From Alphaproteobacteria bacterium (GTDB lineage Bacteria; Pseudomonadota; Alphaproteobacteria; MPNO01; VGEU01), in contig VGEU01000004.1 of NCBI GenBank assembly GCA_016869145.1, positions 1-64,000 on the forward strand: 64,000 nt of DNA, in the 5' to 3' direction. The translations under genes and the position numbers were made by a program. Below are positions 17,682 through 27,225 of the stretch, piece by piece (position 1 is the stretch's first letter; each line of letters begins with the position of its first letter). The notes beneath the pieces were generated by a model. The model saw only the letters and a program-made list of their open reading frames with translations, had not been told where the DNA came from and did not search any database.

Positions 17682-18875
17682 ATGACGATAGAGGATCGGC
17701 CACGGGTTCTCGTGCTCGGCGGCGGCTATGCCGGGCTGACCGCCGCCGCGCGCCTCGGCGAGAGCGCGACCGGCTCGGTGACGCTCGTCGATCTCAAGGA
17801 CGAGTTCGTCGAGCGCATCCGGCTGCACGAGGTGGCCGCCGGCGCGACGCCGCGTGCGCTGCCCTATGCCCCGTTCCTCGCCCTGCGCGGCGTCGGATTC
17901 GAGCAGGCGAAGATCGCGATCCTCGATCCCGCCGCGCGCCTCGTCACGATCGACCGCCCGGACGGGACGCGTGCGGCGCTCGGCTATGACGTCCTCGTCT
18001 ATGCGCTTGGCAGCCGGACCGATCCCGGCGCCGTGCCCGGCGCCGCCCAATATGCGCACCGCCTCGACACGCTCGCCGAGGCGCGCGCGATCTGCCGGCG
18101 TCTCGCCGCCGGACCGCGCGGCACGCGCATCGTCATCGCCGGCGGCGGGCTCACCGCGATCGAGGCGGCGGCGGAGGTCGCGGAACGCTGGCCCGACCAC
18201 GCGGTGACGATCGCGGTCGGCGAGACGTTCGGCCCCGCCAGCACGCCGGGCGCGCTGTCGCCGGCGGCCATCGCCCATGTCGAGGCATGCTTCGCCCGCC
18301 TCGGCGTCCGCATCGTGCGGGCCCGCATCACGCGGCTTGCGCCGGATGCGGCGACGATCACGACCGGGGAGTCCCTCCCGTTCGACCTCGCGGTCTGGGC
18401 GGCGGGTTTCGGCGTGCCGTCGCTCGCGCGCGAGGCCGGCATCGCGGTCAACGCGCGCGGCCTCGTCGTCACCGACCATGCGCTCCGCTCGGTGAGCCAT
18501 CCCGACATCATCGCGATCGGCGATGCGGCCGAGGTGCGGACCGAGCCCGGCGGGCCGGCGCGGATGAGCTGCGCGGTCGGACGCCCGATGGGTGCGCACG
18601 GTGCGACGACGGTCGGCGCCGTCGCGACCGGTGCCATCCCGGCGCCGTTCGCCTTCGGCTACAGCTTCCGTTGCGTGAGCCTCGGGCGCGCGGACGGGTT
18701 GATCCAGTTCGTCGACGAAACCGATCGGCCGCTCGACAGCGTGTGGACGGGCGCCCGCGGCGCGCGGTGGAAGGAATATGTCTGCCGGCGCACGCTCAAC
18801 GGGATCGGGCTCGATCCCGAGCTCGGCCCGCCGCCCGACACGCCGCCGCCCCGCCCCGAACGGCGGCCGGCCTGA
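17682..18875 (+). CDS. FAD-dependent NAD(P)H dehydrogenase (NDH-2-like)
   Basis: A 397-residue pyridine nucleotide-disulfide oxidoreductase-fold flavoprotein. The FAD Rossmann motif is VLVLGGGYAGLTAAARL, the NAD(P)H motif is IVIAGGGLTAIEAAAEVAER, and the second FAD site is HPDIIAIGDAAEV. No redox-active CxxxxC is present, which separates it from disulfide reductases and fits a type II NADH:quinone dehydrogenase or related enzyme. It lacks an obvious C-terminal membrane helix and ends in a Pro-rich tail. It stands alone, converging with the flavin monooxygenase gene 5 bp away. Confidence 0.8.
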   Translation: MTIEDRPRVLVLGGGYAGLTAAARLGESATGSVTLVDLKDEFVERIRLHEVAAGATPRALPYAPFLALRGVGFEQAKIAILDPAARLVTIDRPDGTRAALGYDVLVYALGSRTDPGAVPGAAQYAHRLDTLAEARAICRRLAAGPRGTRIVIAGGGLTAIEAAAEVAERWPDHAVTIAVGETFGPASTPGALSPAAIAHVEACFARLGVRIVRARITRLAPDAATITTGESLPFDLAVWAAGFGVPSLAREAGIAVNARGLVVTDHALRSVSHPDIIAIGDAAEVRTEPGGPARMSCAVGRPMGAHGATTVGAVATGAIPAPFAFGYSFRCVSLGRADGLIQFVDETDRPLDSVWTGARGARWKEYVCRRTLNGIGLDPELGPPPDTPPPRPERRPA

Positions 18876-18880
18876 TCGCC

Positions 18881-19906
18881 TCAGGCCGCGCCGCGTGCGA
18901 TGCCGAGGCGCGGCATGATCTCGCGCGCGAAGGTCTCGAGCCCCTCGCGCATCGGATGGAAGTGGATCATGAAGATCTCGACACCCGCCGCCTCTAGGAC
19001 GCGCATGCGATCGGCGATCATGTCGGGCGTGCCGACCAGTCCGGGACCGAGCGCCCTCGCCGCGACCATCGAGACCGGGTCGCGTTTGCCGTAGGCCTCG
19101 AGTGCCTCCGCCTCGCGCTCGGCGGCGGCGAGGCTCTCCGCGCAGATCACGTGCGCGCTGATGCCGAAGCCGAGCGCGCGCCCATAGGACGCCGCGCGCG
19201 CCTTCATGTCCGCGACATCGCGCGCGATGGTCTCGAGGTTCTGCATCGCGAAGCCGTAATAGGGCTCGTAGGTGACGAACCAGACATCGGCGGTGCGTGC
19301 GACGACGTCGCGCCCGAGCGGGCTCCGGCTCGCGGCGTAGATCGGTGGATAGGGCTCGCGCACCGACTTGATCGGCAGGCTCGCGCCGCGGGCGCGGTAG
19401 AACTCGCCGTCGAGCGTGTAGCTCTCGCTCGTCCACAACCCCTTGATGACCTGGATGTACTCGTCCATGCGCCGGTAGCGGCCGTCCTCGGCATCGAGCG
19501 TCGCGCCGTTGCCGAACAGCTCGAACTCCTCCTTGTACCAGCCGTTGACGATGTTGAGCGCGAGACGCCCGGCGCTCACGCGGTCGAGCGCGGCGCCCAT
19601 CTTCGCGATCATCTGCGGATGCACGATGCCGGGATGGATCGCGACCATGAGCTCGATCGCGCGCGTCTCGCGCGCGAGCGCGGCGCCGACGATCCAGGCT
19701 TCGAGATCGGGACCGAGCAGCCGCTCGGCGATCAGCGTCGTCTCGAAGCCGATCGCCTCGGCGCGACGCACGATGTCGATCGCGAAGCGGAACGAGGGAT
19801 CCTCGGTGCGCGGACCGCCGCGCGTCTTGAGCTGCGCGATCGCCGCGTCCATCTCCGGCTCGGCCCGGATCGTGTGGGGGAGCGGGGTCCAGATTCCAAG
19901 TTTCAT
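18881..19906 (-). CDS. LLM-class flavin-dependent monooxygenase (SsuD/SfnG-like)
   Basis: A 341-residue luciferase-like TIM-barrel enzyme using FMNH2 or F420. Family features are VRRAEAIGFETTLIAE, the ALDRVSAGRLALNIVNGW segment and a C-terminal EIFMIHFHPMREGLE. The ALNIVNGWYKEEFELFG stretch is typical of alkanesulfonate and dimethyl-sulfone monooxygenases, so an organosulfur substrate is possible but not proven. The start at 19906 (MKLGIWTPLP) is preferred over the 12-residue longer ORF. It is the last gene of a three-gene operon after two SDR genes, 32 bp behind the second. No dedicated flavin reductase gene is adjacent. Confidence 0.82.
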   Translation of the reverse strand: MKLGIWTPLPHTIRAEPEMDAAIAQLKTRGGPRTEDPSFRFAIDIVRRAEAIGFETTLIAERLLGPDLEAWIVGAALARETRAIELMVAIHPGIVHPQMIAKMGAALDRVSAGRLALNIVNGWYKEEFELFGNGATLDAEDGRYRRMDEYIQVIKGLWTSESYTLDGEFYRARGASLPIKSVREPYPPIYAASRSPLGRDVVARTADVWFVTYEPYYGFAMQNLETIARDVADMKARAASYGRALGFGISAHVICAESLAAAEREAEALEAYGKRDPVSMVAARALGPGLVGTPDMIADRMRVLEAAGVEIFMIHFHPMREGLETFAREIMPRLGIARGAA

Positions 19907-19938
19907 GACGGGTCTCCGCTGCAGGGCCGTCGCGCCGC

Positions 19939-20703
19939 TCACCAGGACAACAGGCCGCCATTGATGTGGACGAGCTGGCCGGTCATGTAGCCGGACCGAT
20001 CGTCGAGCAGAAAATCGACCACCGCGGCGACCTCCTCGGGTCGGCCGAGGCGGCCGAGCGGGATGCGTGCGGTATGGAGGGCGACCGTGGCGTCGTACTC
20101 GGCGACCGTGCGCCCGTCCTTGAGGAGATTGGTGTCGATCGGCCCCGGCCCGACGGCGTTGACGCGGATGCCGTGCGGCGCGAACTCGAGCGCGAGCGAC
20201 TTGGTCAGAGAATAGATGGCGGCCTTGGCGGCCGCATAGGACGCGAAATTGGCGATCCCCATGACGGCGAAATCGGACGACATGTTGACGATCGCGCCGC
20301 GGCGCGCCTTCACCATGTCGCCGATCACCGCCTGGGTGCAGAGGAACGTGCCCTTGACGTGGATGTCGATCATGTCGTCCCAGTCGTCCTCGGAGATGCG
20401 CTCGGCCGGCATGCGCCGGCTGATCCCGGCGCAGTTGAAGGCGGCCGAGACCGGCCCCATCTCGCGCGCCACGGTCTCCTTCATGGCGCGGATCGCGGCC
20501 GCGTCGCGGACATCGAGCGCGAACGCGCGCGCGCGACCGCCGGCGGAGGCGATCTCCTTGACGGTCGCCGCGACAGCGTCGCCGTTGCGGTCGACGGCGA
20601 TCACGGGCATACGCCGGGCGAGGCGGAGCGCCGCCGCGCGGCCCATGCCGCTCGCTGCACCCGTCACCAGGACGGCGCCGTCCGGCGGAGCCTTGGCGCT
20701 CAT
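19939..20703 (-). CDS. Short-chain dehydrogenase/reductase (second of pair)
   Basis: A 254-residue SDR oxidoreductase. The cofactor loop is TGAASGMGRAAALRLA, NAG reads NCAG, and the catalytic tetrad is visible as NMSSDF (Ser) and SYAAAK (Tyr, Lys). The Asp in VIAVDRNGD suggests NAD preference. C-terminal GYMTGQLVHINGG is typical. Its ATG overlaps the TGA of the preceding SDR by 4 bp (ATGA). The pair shares the SDR fold but differs widely in sequence, so they may act on successive or alternative alcohol/ketone steps before or after the monooxygenase. Substrate unknown. Confidence 0.88.
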   Translation of the reverse strand: MSAKAPPDGAVLVTGAASGMGRAAALRLARRMPVIAVDRNGDAVAATVKEIASAGGRARAFALDVRDAAAIRAMKETVAREMGPVSAAFNCAGISRRMPAERISEDDWDDMIDIHVKGTFLCTQAVIGDMVKARRGAIVNMSSDFAVMGIANFASYAAAKAAIYSLTKSLALEFAPHGIRVNAVGPGPIDTNLLKDGRTVAEYDATVALHTARIPLGRLGRPEEVAAVVDFLLDDRSGYMTGQLVHINGGLLSW

Positions 20704-21434
20704 ATCATCCCCCGGCCGCCATTGACGCGAATGTCCTGCGCGCTGACGAAACTCGACTCCTCGCCGAGGAGGAACATGACGGTCTCGACCATATCGTCGA
20801 CATGGCCGATCCGCCCGAGCGGAATGTCGGCGGCGCGGGCAAACATCTCGTTCTCGGACATGTTGCCGCGCGGCTGCGGCGTGTCGGTGATGCCGGGCGA
20901 GACCATGTTGACCCGTATCTGGTCGACGGCGGATTCGACCGCGAGCGAGCGTGCGAGACCGAGAATCCCGCCTTTGCTCGCGGCGTAGTGGGCGCCGGCG
21001 ACCGTGCCGTTGCGCGCGATGCTCGAGGAGAACAGCACGATCGAGCCGCGACGCGCGCGGCGCATCGCCGGTAGCACGGCCTGGCAGCACAGGAACGTGC
21101 CCTTGAGGTTGACGTCGAGATGGGCATCCCACGTCGCCTCGTCGAGCTCGAGGAACGGCATGGCCTTGAACACGGCCGCGCAACAGACGAGGCCGTCGAT
21201 CGCGCCGTGGCGGTCGAGCACGGCCGCAACCGCGGACACGATCGCGCCGCGGTCGCGCACATCGAGCGCGGTGAACGAGAGCCCGCGCGCCGAGACGCTG
21301 CGGAGCCCGCCCTCGGCGGTGTCCCACGCCGCGACGGGCCGTCCGTCGGCGAGGAGCCGGTGGGCGAGCGCAAGCCCGATCCCGCTTCCCGCGCCGGTCA
21401 CGATGACCGGGCCGCGGCCATATTGTTCGGGCAT
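20700..21434 (-). CDS. Short-chain dehydrogenase/reductase (first of pair)
   Basis: A 244-residue SDR. The nucleotide motif is TGAGSGIGLALAHRL, the catalytic Ser is in LFSSSIARNG and Tyr/Lys in HYAASKGG. The usual NNAG is replaced by CCAA (LVCCAAVFKAMP), a mild deviation at the Asn of the tetrad, so catalytic efficiency or substrate range may differ. The start at 21434 (MPEQYGRGP) is used instead of the 15-residue longer ORF. It heads the SDR-SDR-monooxygenase operon. The 86 bp before it hold no gene and probably its promoter. Confidence 0.86.
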   Translation of the reverse strand: MPEQYGRGPVIVTGAGSGIGLALAHRLLADGRPVAAWDTAEGGLRSVSARGLSFTALDVRDRGAIVSAVAAVLDRHGAIDGLVCCAAVFKAMPFLELDEATWDAHLDVNLKGTFLCCQAVLPAMRRARRGSIVLFSSSIARNGTVAGAHYAASKGGILGLARSLAVESAVDQIRVNMVSPGITDTPQPRGNMSENEMFARAADIPLGRIGHVDDMVETVMFLLGEESSFVSAQDIRVNGGRGMI

Positions 21435-21520
21435 GGTGTCCGTCTTCTCTTTGGTGGCGCCGCGCGGAGAGCGTGGCACCGCGGGCGGGAATTATCAACC
21501 GGCGGCTGGCCGAGGCAGCG

Positions 21521-23746
21521 TCATGGGCAGCATGGACACGCGACACGGCGATGGACGAAGACCGTCCGATCGGTCCCCGGAACCGGAACGGCGCGAAAGC
21601 CCGCCGCGCCCGGATCGGCGAGGAAGGCGGCGAGCGTCGCCTCGTTGCGGAAGTCATGGAGACGGCCGACCCACGCAGCGTGGACGACGAGGTCGGGGTC
21701 GACGGCGGCGAGGAACGCGGCGAAGGGCCGCCGGCCCTTGTCGATCAGGATCGCGTCCCCCGTCGCGCCGGGCAGATAGGCGCGCAGTCCGAGGCCGTCG
21801 GCGAGGAGTGTATAGGGACCCGCGAGCCCGAGAGCGCCGATCGCTGCGATTGTCGCCCGGGTCGCGAGCGGCTTGGCCTCGGCGGGTGACCGTCGCTCGA
21901 GATGGCTCGTGAACGGCGCCGGCGTCGCGGCGAGAAGGGCGAGCGCGACCAGGGCCGCGACCCCCGGCGACCAGCCCGCCCCGAGCCGGAGCGCGCCGAT
22001 TGCAGTCCCGAGGAGCGCGAGCGCGGCGATGAAGCCGACGAAGAGATAATGCTGGTGCGGATAGAGAAGGATCGCGGCGATGATGCCGGGCGAGACGACG
22101 ACCGCGAGCCGCGCCGCGAGCGGCCGCGCGAGCCGGATGAACGCCACGCGCCGGCGCATCAACGCGGCGGCGACGATGGCGAGAATCGTGATGCCGATGG
22201 CGGCCGCCTCGATCCGCGCGCCATGCTCGATCGTTGCGGGCACCAGGAGCGGCGGATGGGCGAGAAAACGCACCGCCTCGCGTGGCAGCATCGCGAGATT
22301 ATGCGCGACATGGTCGACCACGACCGAGGGTGCGACCAGCGGCCAGCGCCACCACGGCGCGCCCGGACCGAACACCGCCCCGACGACGTCGCCGAACTCG
22401 ACCAGCGGATCGAAGCCGAAGCCCCGGAGCGTCGCGATCGTCGCACGAACCGGCAACCGGCCGGCATCGGGCGCGGCCGCGACGCCATAGCGTGGCGCGA
22501 AGGCAGCGGGCGCCGCGGCGACGAGGGCGAGGACGACGAGGAGCGCCGCGGCGAGCCTCGCCGGTCGACGCCCGACGACGGCCGCGAGCGCCATCGCGAG
22601 GACAGCGAGGACCAGGACGGCCGGTACCAGGAGATAGTGGGGGCGCGGATGGATCAGGACCGCGACCGCGAGCCCGGGCGCGGCGAGGATCGCGAGCTTC
22701 GCGATGTCGACGCCGAAGCACTCCAGCATCGCGGCGTGGTGGCGGACGAAGGCCCACCCGATCGCCGCGACGCACAGAACGGAGAGAACCGCCGCCTCGA
22801 TCGTCATCGCCGTGCGGGAGGCGCCCGGCAGCATGATCGGCGGGTGGACGAAGATCGAGGCGAGTGCGAGCGGCGCGCGGACGGCGTTGTCGGCGAGATG
22901 GCGAAGAAAGGCCGCCGGATCCGAAGCCGACCACGCCCACCACCGCGCCGCGCCGGGAAAGAGTGCGGCGATGATCTCCTCGTGGTCGGTGAACGGATCG
23001 TCGGGCGCACCGGTCCAGCGTACCCAGTTGAGCGCCACGTGCTGGCTCATCGCGACATGCATCCGCCCGATCGGGTCGGCGACCGGATGAACGCCGAGCG
23101 CGACGACGGTTGCGAACGCCGCGAGGACCGCGAGCGAAGCGAGAAGAGCGCGCGGGCGCCGGTCCCGCCGCGCGAGGAAGACCGCGACCGCGACGGCGGC
23201 GAGGACGGCGATCACCATCTCGGTCCGGACATAGCTCGCGACCAGCGCGACCGCCGCGATCGCGACGAAGCCTGCCGCCCGCCCGCGGACGAGCCGCGCG
23301 AGGACGAGTCCAGCCAGGACCAGCGCGGCCAAAAACAGGGTGATCCGCGGCGCGAGCTCGATCTGGCGGATCGAGACCAGGAGGATGAACGCCGGCACCG
23401 CGACGGCGATGACCGCGCGCGGCCCGGCGATGAGGGCGGCATAGCCACCGAGGCAGAGAACGGCGAGAAGGCCCGTCAGGCGCCAGGCCCAGTCGAAGGC
23501 CGCGATCGGGCCGCCGAGGAGCGCTGCGAGGAGATTGTAATAGGCCGAGTAGAGCGCGCCGTCCCACGCGACGTCGGCGAGCGACTGCACCGGCCAGCCG
23601 AGGCCGCGGGCGAGGTAGACCGTCTCGTCCCAGAGCTCGATGTCGACCGCATCGGCAAAGCCCGCATGGACGCGCGCCCAGGCGAGGATGGCGGCCGCGA
23701 TGAGAGCGAGCGCGATCGCCGCCGTCGTCGCGCCGCGCCCGTTCAT
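21521..23746 (-). CDS. Large multipass membrane protein with 196-residue tandem duplication (GT-C-like)
   Basis: A 741-residue protein with many hydrophobic helices. The first loop after helix 1 holds ELWDETVYLARG, an acidic pair placed as in GT-C glycosyltransferases (ArnT/PMT-like), so a lipid-linked sugar transferase is an inference. Residues about 254-450 and 450-647 are a gapless tandem duplication: FVHPPIMLP/LAHPPLLVP, LIHPRPHYLL/LYPHQHYLFV and VRATIATL/TRATIAAI all lie exactly 196 residues apart. A unique soluble C-terminus follows (DPDLVVHAAWVGRLHDFR). Its ATG overlaps the stop of the SGNH-like gene (ATGA), so it belongs to the MBOAT operon and probably acts on a surface polysaccharide. 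I do not recognise a named family. Confidence 0.72.
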   Translation of the reverse strand: MNGRGATTAAIALALIAAAILAWARVHAGFADAVDIELWDETVYLARGLGWPVQSLADVAWDGALYSAYYNLLAALLGGPIAAFDWAWRLTGLLAVLCLGGYAALIAGPRAVIAVAVPAFILLVSIRQIELAPRITLFLAALVLAGLVLARLVRGRAAGFVAIAAVALVASYVRTEMVIAVLAAVAVAVFLARRDRRPRALLASLAVLAAFATVVALGVHPVADPIGRMHVAMSQHVALNWVRWTGAPDDPFTDHEEIIAALFPGAARWWAWSASDPAAFLRHLADNAVRAPLALASIFVHPPIMLPGASRTAMTIEAAVLSVLCVAAIGWAFVRHHAAMLECFGVDIAKLAILAAPGLAVAVLIHPRPHYLLVPAVLVLAVLAMALAAVVGRRPARLAAALLVVLALVAAAPAAFAPRYGVAAAPDAGRLPVRATIATLRGFGFDPLVEFGDVVGAVFGPGAPWWRWPLVAPSVVVDHVAHNLAMLPREAVRFLAHPPLLVPATIEHGARIEAAAIGITILAIVAAALMRRRVAFIRLARPLAARLAVVVSPGIIAAILLYPHQHYLFVGFIAALALLGTAIGALRLGAGWSPGVAALVALALLAATPAPFTSHLERRSPAEAKPLATRATIAAIGALGLAGPYTLLADGLGLRAYLPGATGDAILIDKGRRPFAAFLAAVDPDLVVHAAWVGRLHDFRNEATLAAFLADPGAAGFRAVPVPGTDRTVFVHRRVACPCCP

Positions 23747-24711
23747 CGCGACGGCGCGGCGAGATGCGGCCGCAAATAATCGAGCATGCGGCGCGTCGCG
23801 ACCGCGGCACCGTCGTCGTTCAGGTGGTAGACGAGATCGAAGAACTGATCCGGCCCCTGCATGAACGCCTCGGGCGTCCCGAGCACCGGCACGCCGCGGC
23901 TCGCATAGAACGCGACCACGGCGTCGAAGAAGCGCTTCTCCGGCTCGCTGAAATAGACGTCGAACCGGAGATAGTTGGGATAGGAGACGAGGAGACGGAC
24001 GCGGTTCTCCTTGGCCCAGGCCGCGAAGCCCCGGATGCGATCCCAGGCCGGATCGTCCGGGTCGTGGAGGGCCCAGTGCTGCACGGGCCGGAGCTGGCGG
24101 AGAAACGTCCTGACGCGCGGCGTCACCGTGTCGCGCCGGTTGTTGGTCTCGTCGCCATGCGCGTTGAGCGTCTTCGCATCATAGTATTGCAGCACGATGC
24201 GCTCGGGCACGATCCGGGCCCGCACGCCTTGCGCGAGCCGCCGGAGCGGCACCGCGAAGAACAGCCGCACGCGTTCCACGACCCCGAGATGGGCGAGATA
24301 GCCGGGCTCGCGCGCGAGCACCTAATCGATGAAGTCCTCTCGGAACCGGCCGCGCTCGAGGAGCGTGATGTATTCGGGCGTGAACAGGACCGTATCGCCG
24401 GGCTTGGCGACCCGCATGCCGGTCCGGACCATGTAGTCGAGCCCGAGGAGCGCCGAGATGCCGAAATTGACCGTGCGCATCCCGGTCTCGCGCTCGATGG
24501 TCTCGGCGCGGAGCCCGAACAGCCCGCTCGAACCCGACAGGATCACGAGCCGCGGCCCCGGCGTCGCGTCCGCGATGGCGTGTTTCCGCGCGATGATTTC
24601 GGCGTGCCAGCGCGAATGCTCGGTCGGCACGCCGAGCTGGAACAGGACGGCGCCGACCCACAACGCGGCCGCGACGAGAAGCCCGATAATGGCGCCGACG
24701 ACGAAGCGCAT
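23743..24711 (-). pseudogene. SGNH-hydrolase-like (AlgJ/DltD-type) gene interrupted by an in-frame TAG
   Basis: Two adjacent ORFs, 24322-24711 (129 residues) and 23743-24321 (192 residues), share one frame and are separated only by TAG at 24322-24324. Joined, they make a 322-residue protein with an N-terminal membrane anchor, a GSS motif (LVILSGSSGLFGLR) at the SGNH Ser position, and FFDLVYHLNDDG near the C-terminus carrying the Asp/His. This fits membrane-tethered partners of MBOAT acyltransferases in O-acetylation of exopolysaccharide or wall polymers. It follows the MBOAT gene by 6 bp and overlaps the large membrane protein gene. The stop may be a true nonsense mutation, a suppressed amber or a sequencing error; no frameshift is involved. 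Confidence 0.7.
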
Positions 24712-24717
24712 CGCCGT

Positions 24718-26289
24718 TCAGAACTGGAAATAGATGAACTCGGCGCGCAGCACCGCGAACACAGTCTGCCCGGCGACGAATAGGACGATCCCGGTCACGA
24801 CGCCCCAGCCGAGCGTCGGCGCCCACGGCACGCGAAAGAGCGGCCGGTTGCTGTCGGCGCGGAAGTCGAGAAGCGGGGTCGCGCGCGCAAGGATCTCCTG
24901 GCTGTTGGGCGCGAACCACGCGACGAGAAAGAGTGCGGCCACAAGATAGACGCCGTCGATGCTCCGCCAGTAGAGCATCCGGTCGGACTGCACCTCGATC
25001 CCGAGACTGCCGAGCACGGGCAAGATCGGGCGGAGCGCGTCGTAGTAGTTGGGATAGAGCGTGATGCCATTGGCGCCGGCCATCGCCTTCCAGATCAGCC
25101 ATGTCGCCTCGAGGGATTCCGAGCGGAACATCACGAGCGACACGGCGAAGAAGACGAAGAACGACACGCAACAGAGCGCGCGGCGGGCGGGGCCGGCCGC
25201 ATCGCGGCGCTCGGACGAGGAGCCCGTGACGAGCCGCCAGCCGTGGTTGACAGCGAGAAAGACGCCCATCGCGACGCCGAACAGGAGATAGGTCCAGCCC
25301 GCGCCGTGCCAGAACCCGGCGATCGCCATGGTGATCACGAGCGCCGCCGCCTAGTGCGGAAAGCCGTACTGCGCGCCGCCGAGCCGCACATAGATGTAAT
25401 CGCGGAGGAACCGCGACAGCGTGACATGCATCCGCCGCCAGAAATCGATGAAGCTCACCGACTTGTAGGGCGAATTGAAGTTCATCGGCAGCTTCACGCC
25501 GAACAGGCGCGCGAGCCCGACGGCCATGTCCGTGTAGCCCGAGAAGTCGAAATAGAGCTGGAAGGTGAAGGCGAAGGCGGCGAGCCAGGCCTCGACCAGG
25601 GTCACCGCGCCGCCGGCGGCCGCGCCGGCGAAGACCGGATCGGCATACCAGGCGAGCGCGTCGACGATCACCACCTTCTTGAACATGCCGATCGCGAACA
25701 TCGTGAGCCCGGGCGCGAGATTGGCGATATCGAAGCGGAACACCTGGTCGCGATCGAACTGCGGCAGGATCTCGTGGTGATGGACGATCGGGCCGGCAAT
25801 GAGCTGCGGGAAGAAGAGGACGAAGAGCGCGTAGCGCGCGAAGCCGTACTCGGCCGCCCGCCCCTCGTGGACGTCGACGAGATAGGCGATCTGCTGGAAC
25901 GTGAAGAACGAGATGCCGAGCGGCAGGATCACGGCGTCCCACACGAAGCGCATCCCGGTCGCGTCCTCGGCGGCGGCGACGAAGAAGTTCGCGTATTTGA
26001 AATAGCCGAGGAGCCCGATATCGCCAGCGAGCCCGAGCCACAGGACCGCGCGCGCGGCGCGGCCGTCGCGCCGGCGCCGGCCGATCTCGCGCCCGATCGC
26101 GAAGTTGAACAGGAGCGAGAACGCGATCAGGAGGAAATAGACCGGGTTCCACCACGCGTAGAAGAAGAGCGAGGCCACCACGAGGAACAAGACCGCCGGC
26201 GCGCGCCCGGCGCGATGGGCAAGAAGGTAGAAGCCCGCCACCGCGATCGGCAGGAATCCAAGGATGAACTCGAAGGAATGGAACAGCAT
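24718..26289 (-). pseudogene. MBOAT (AlgI-like) O-acyltransferase gene interrupted by an in-frame TAG
   Basis: ORFs 25351-26289 (312 residues) and 24718-25338 share one frame and are split by TAG at 25351-25353. Together they encode 523 residues, normal for AlgI/DltB-type membrane-bound O-acyltransferases. Signatures are LPLGISFFTFQQIAYLVD and NFNSPYKSVSFIDFWRRMH before the stop and GFWHGAGWTYLLFG, with the invariant His, after it. The stop therefore falls between two essential motifs (..YGFPH*AAALVITMAI..), and the N-terminal fragment alone lacks the catalytic His. It is the first gene of the operon with the SGNH-like and large membrane proteins, all expected to modify an extracytoplasmic glycan. 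Confidence 0.75.
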
Positions 26290-26398
26290 GCGCGGCGCCC
26301 GGCTCCCCCACCGCCCTCCCGCCCGAGAGTGGTTTCGCGGCCGTTAACAATACCTTGCGCCGGAGCCCCAGCGCGAGGGCGGGTCGCCGAACGAGAAA

Positions 26399-26420
26399 GG
26401 GCGGCCTCGCCGGGCCGCCC
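26399..26420 (-). terminator. Probable terminator after rpsD
   Basis: An 8-bp GC stem, GGGCGGCC (26399-26406) with GGCCGCCC (26413-26420), and a 6-base loop. It lies 30 bp past the rpsD stop. On the rpsD strand it is followed by a short T-containing run (tttct), so it is a fair but not perfect intrinsic terminator. Confidence 0.55.
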
Positions 26421-26450
26421 TCGATCGTCGCTCGGATCGGCGCCTCTGCG

Positions 26451-27065
26451 TCAGCGCGAGTAGAACTCGATCACGAGGTTCGGTTCCATCTGCACCGGAT
26501 AGGGCACCTCGCCGAGTTGCGGCGAGCGGACGAACTTGCCCTTGAAGTGCGGCGCGTCGAGCTCGAGATATTCCGGCACGTCGCGCTCGCCCGATTCCAT
26601 CGCCTCCTGGATCAGCGCCATGGTACGCGCCTTCGCCCGCACCTCGATCACGTCGCCTTCCCGCACCTGGTAGGACGGGATGGTCACGCGCTTGCCGTTG
26701 ACGTTGATGTGGCCGTGGTTGACGACCTGGCGCGCGGCGAAGACCGTGGGCACGAGCTTGAGGCGGTAGACGACGGCATCGAGCCGCCGCTCGAGAAGGC
26801 CGATCAGGTTCTCCGAGGTGTCGCCGCGCCGGCGCACCGCCTCGGCGTAGAGCTTGCGGAACTGCCGCTCGGTGATGTTGCCGTAATAGCCCTTGAGCTT
26901 CTGCTTGGCCTGGAGCTGGAGGCCGTAGTCGGACGGTTTCTTGCGCCGCTGGCCGTGCTGGCCGGGGCCGTATTCGCGCTTGTTGAAGGGGCTCTTGGGG
27001 CGGCCCCAGAGATTGACGGCGAGCCGTCGGTTGATCTTGTATTTCGAGCTTTCGCGTTTGCTCAT
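26451..27065 (-). CDS. rpsD: 30S ribosomal protein S4
   Basis: A 204-residue protein that nucleates 30S assembly by binding 16S rRNA. Conserved parts are [17 protein letters not shown], a zinc-free N-terminal arm, [20 protein letters not shown], and the S4 RNA-binding domain [28 protein letters not shown]. It ends LVIEFYSR, the standard C-terminus. The ATG at 27065 is chosen over a GTG three codons upstream. It stands alone, as often in alphaproteobacteria. S4 can repress its own operon, but no leader structure is recognisable in the 160-bp gap to trmJ. Confidence 0.96.
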   Translation of the reverse strand: MSKRESSKYKINRRLAVNLWGRPKSPFNKREYGPGQHGQRRKKPSDYGLQLQAKQKLKGYYGNITERQFRKLYAEAVRRRGDTSENLIGLLERRLDAVVYRLKLVPTVFAARQVVNHGHINVNGKRVTIPSYQVREGDVIEVRAKARTMALIQEAMESGERDVPEYLELDAPHFKGKFVRSPQLGEVPYPVQMEPNLVIEFYSR

Positions 27066-27225
27066 CGTTGCCACCGTTTGCCGGTTCGATTGTCCCGATA
27101 GTTCGGCCCGGACCCTGCCGGCGACGGGGTATGGCGTCCCATTTCGTCGGCCCCCTCACGGGGCCGGGACCATACCCGCATTCTCGGGAATGAGGGCGCG
27201 GAGTATAGGGACGGGGGCGCGGTTG

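Noticed and set aside
23743-26289. Genome-wide recoding of TAG
   Set aside because: Several intact genes here (EipB-like, GGDEF, MFS, soxY, nadC-like, amidohydrolase) end at TAG exactly where their families end, so TAG is a normal stop.
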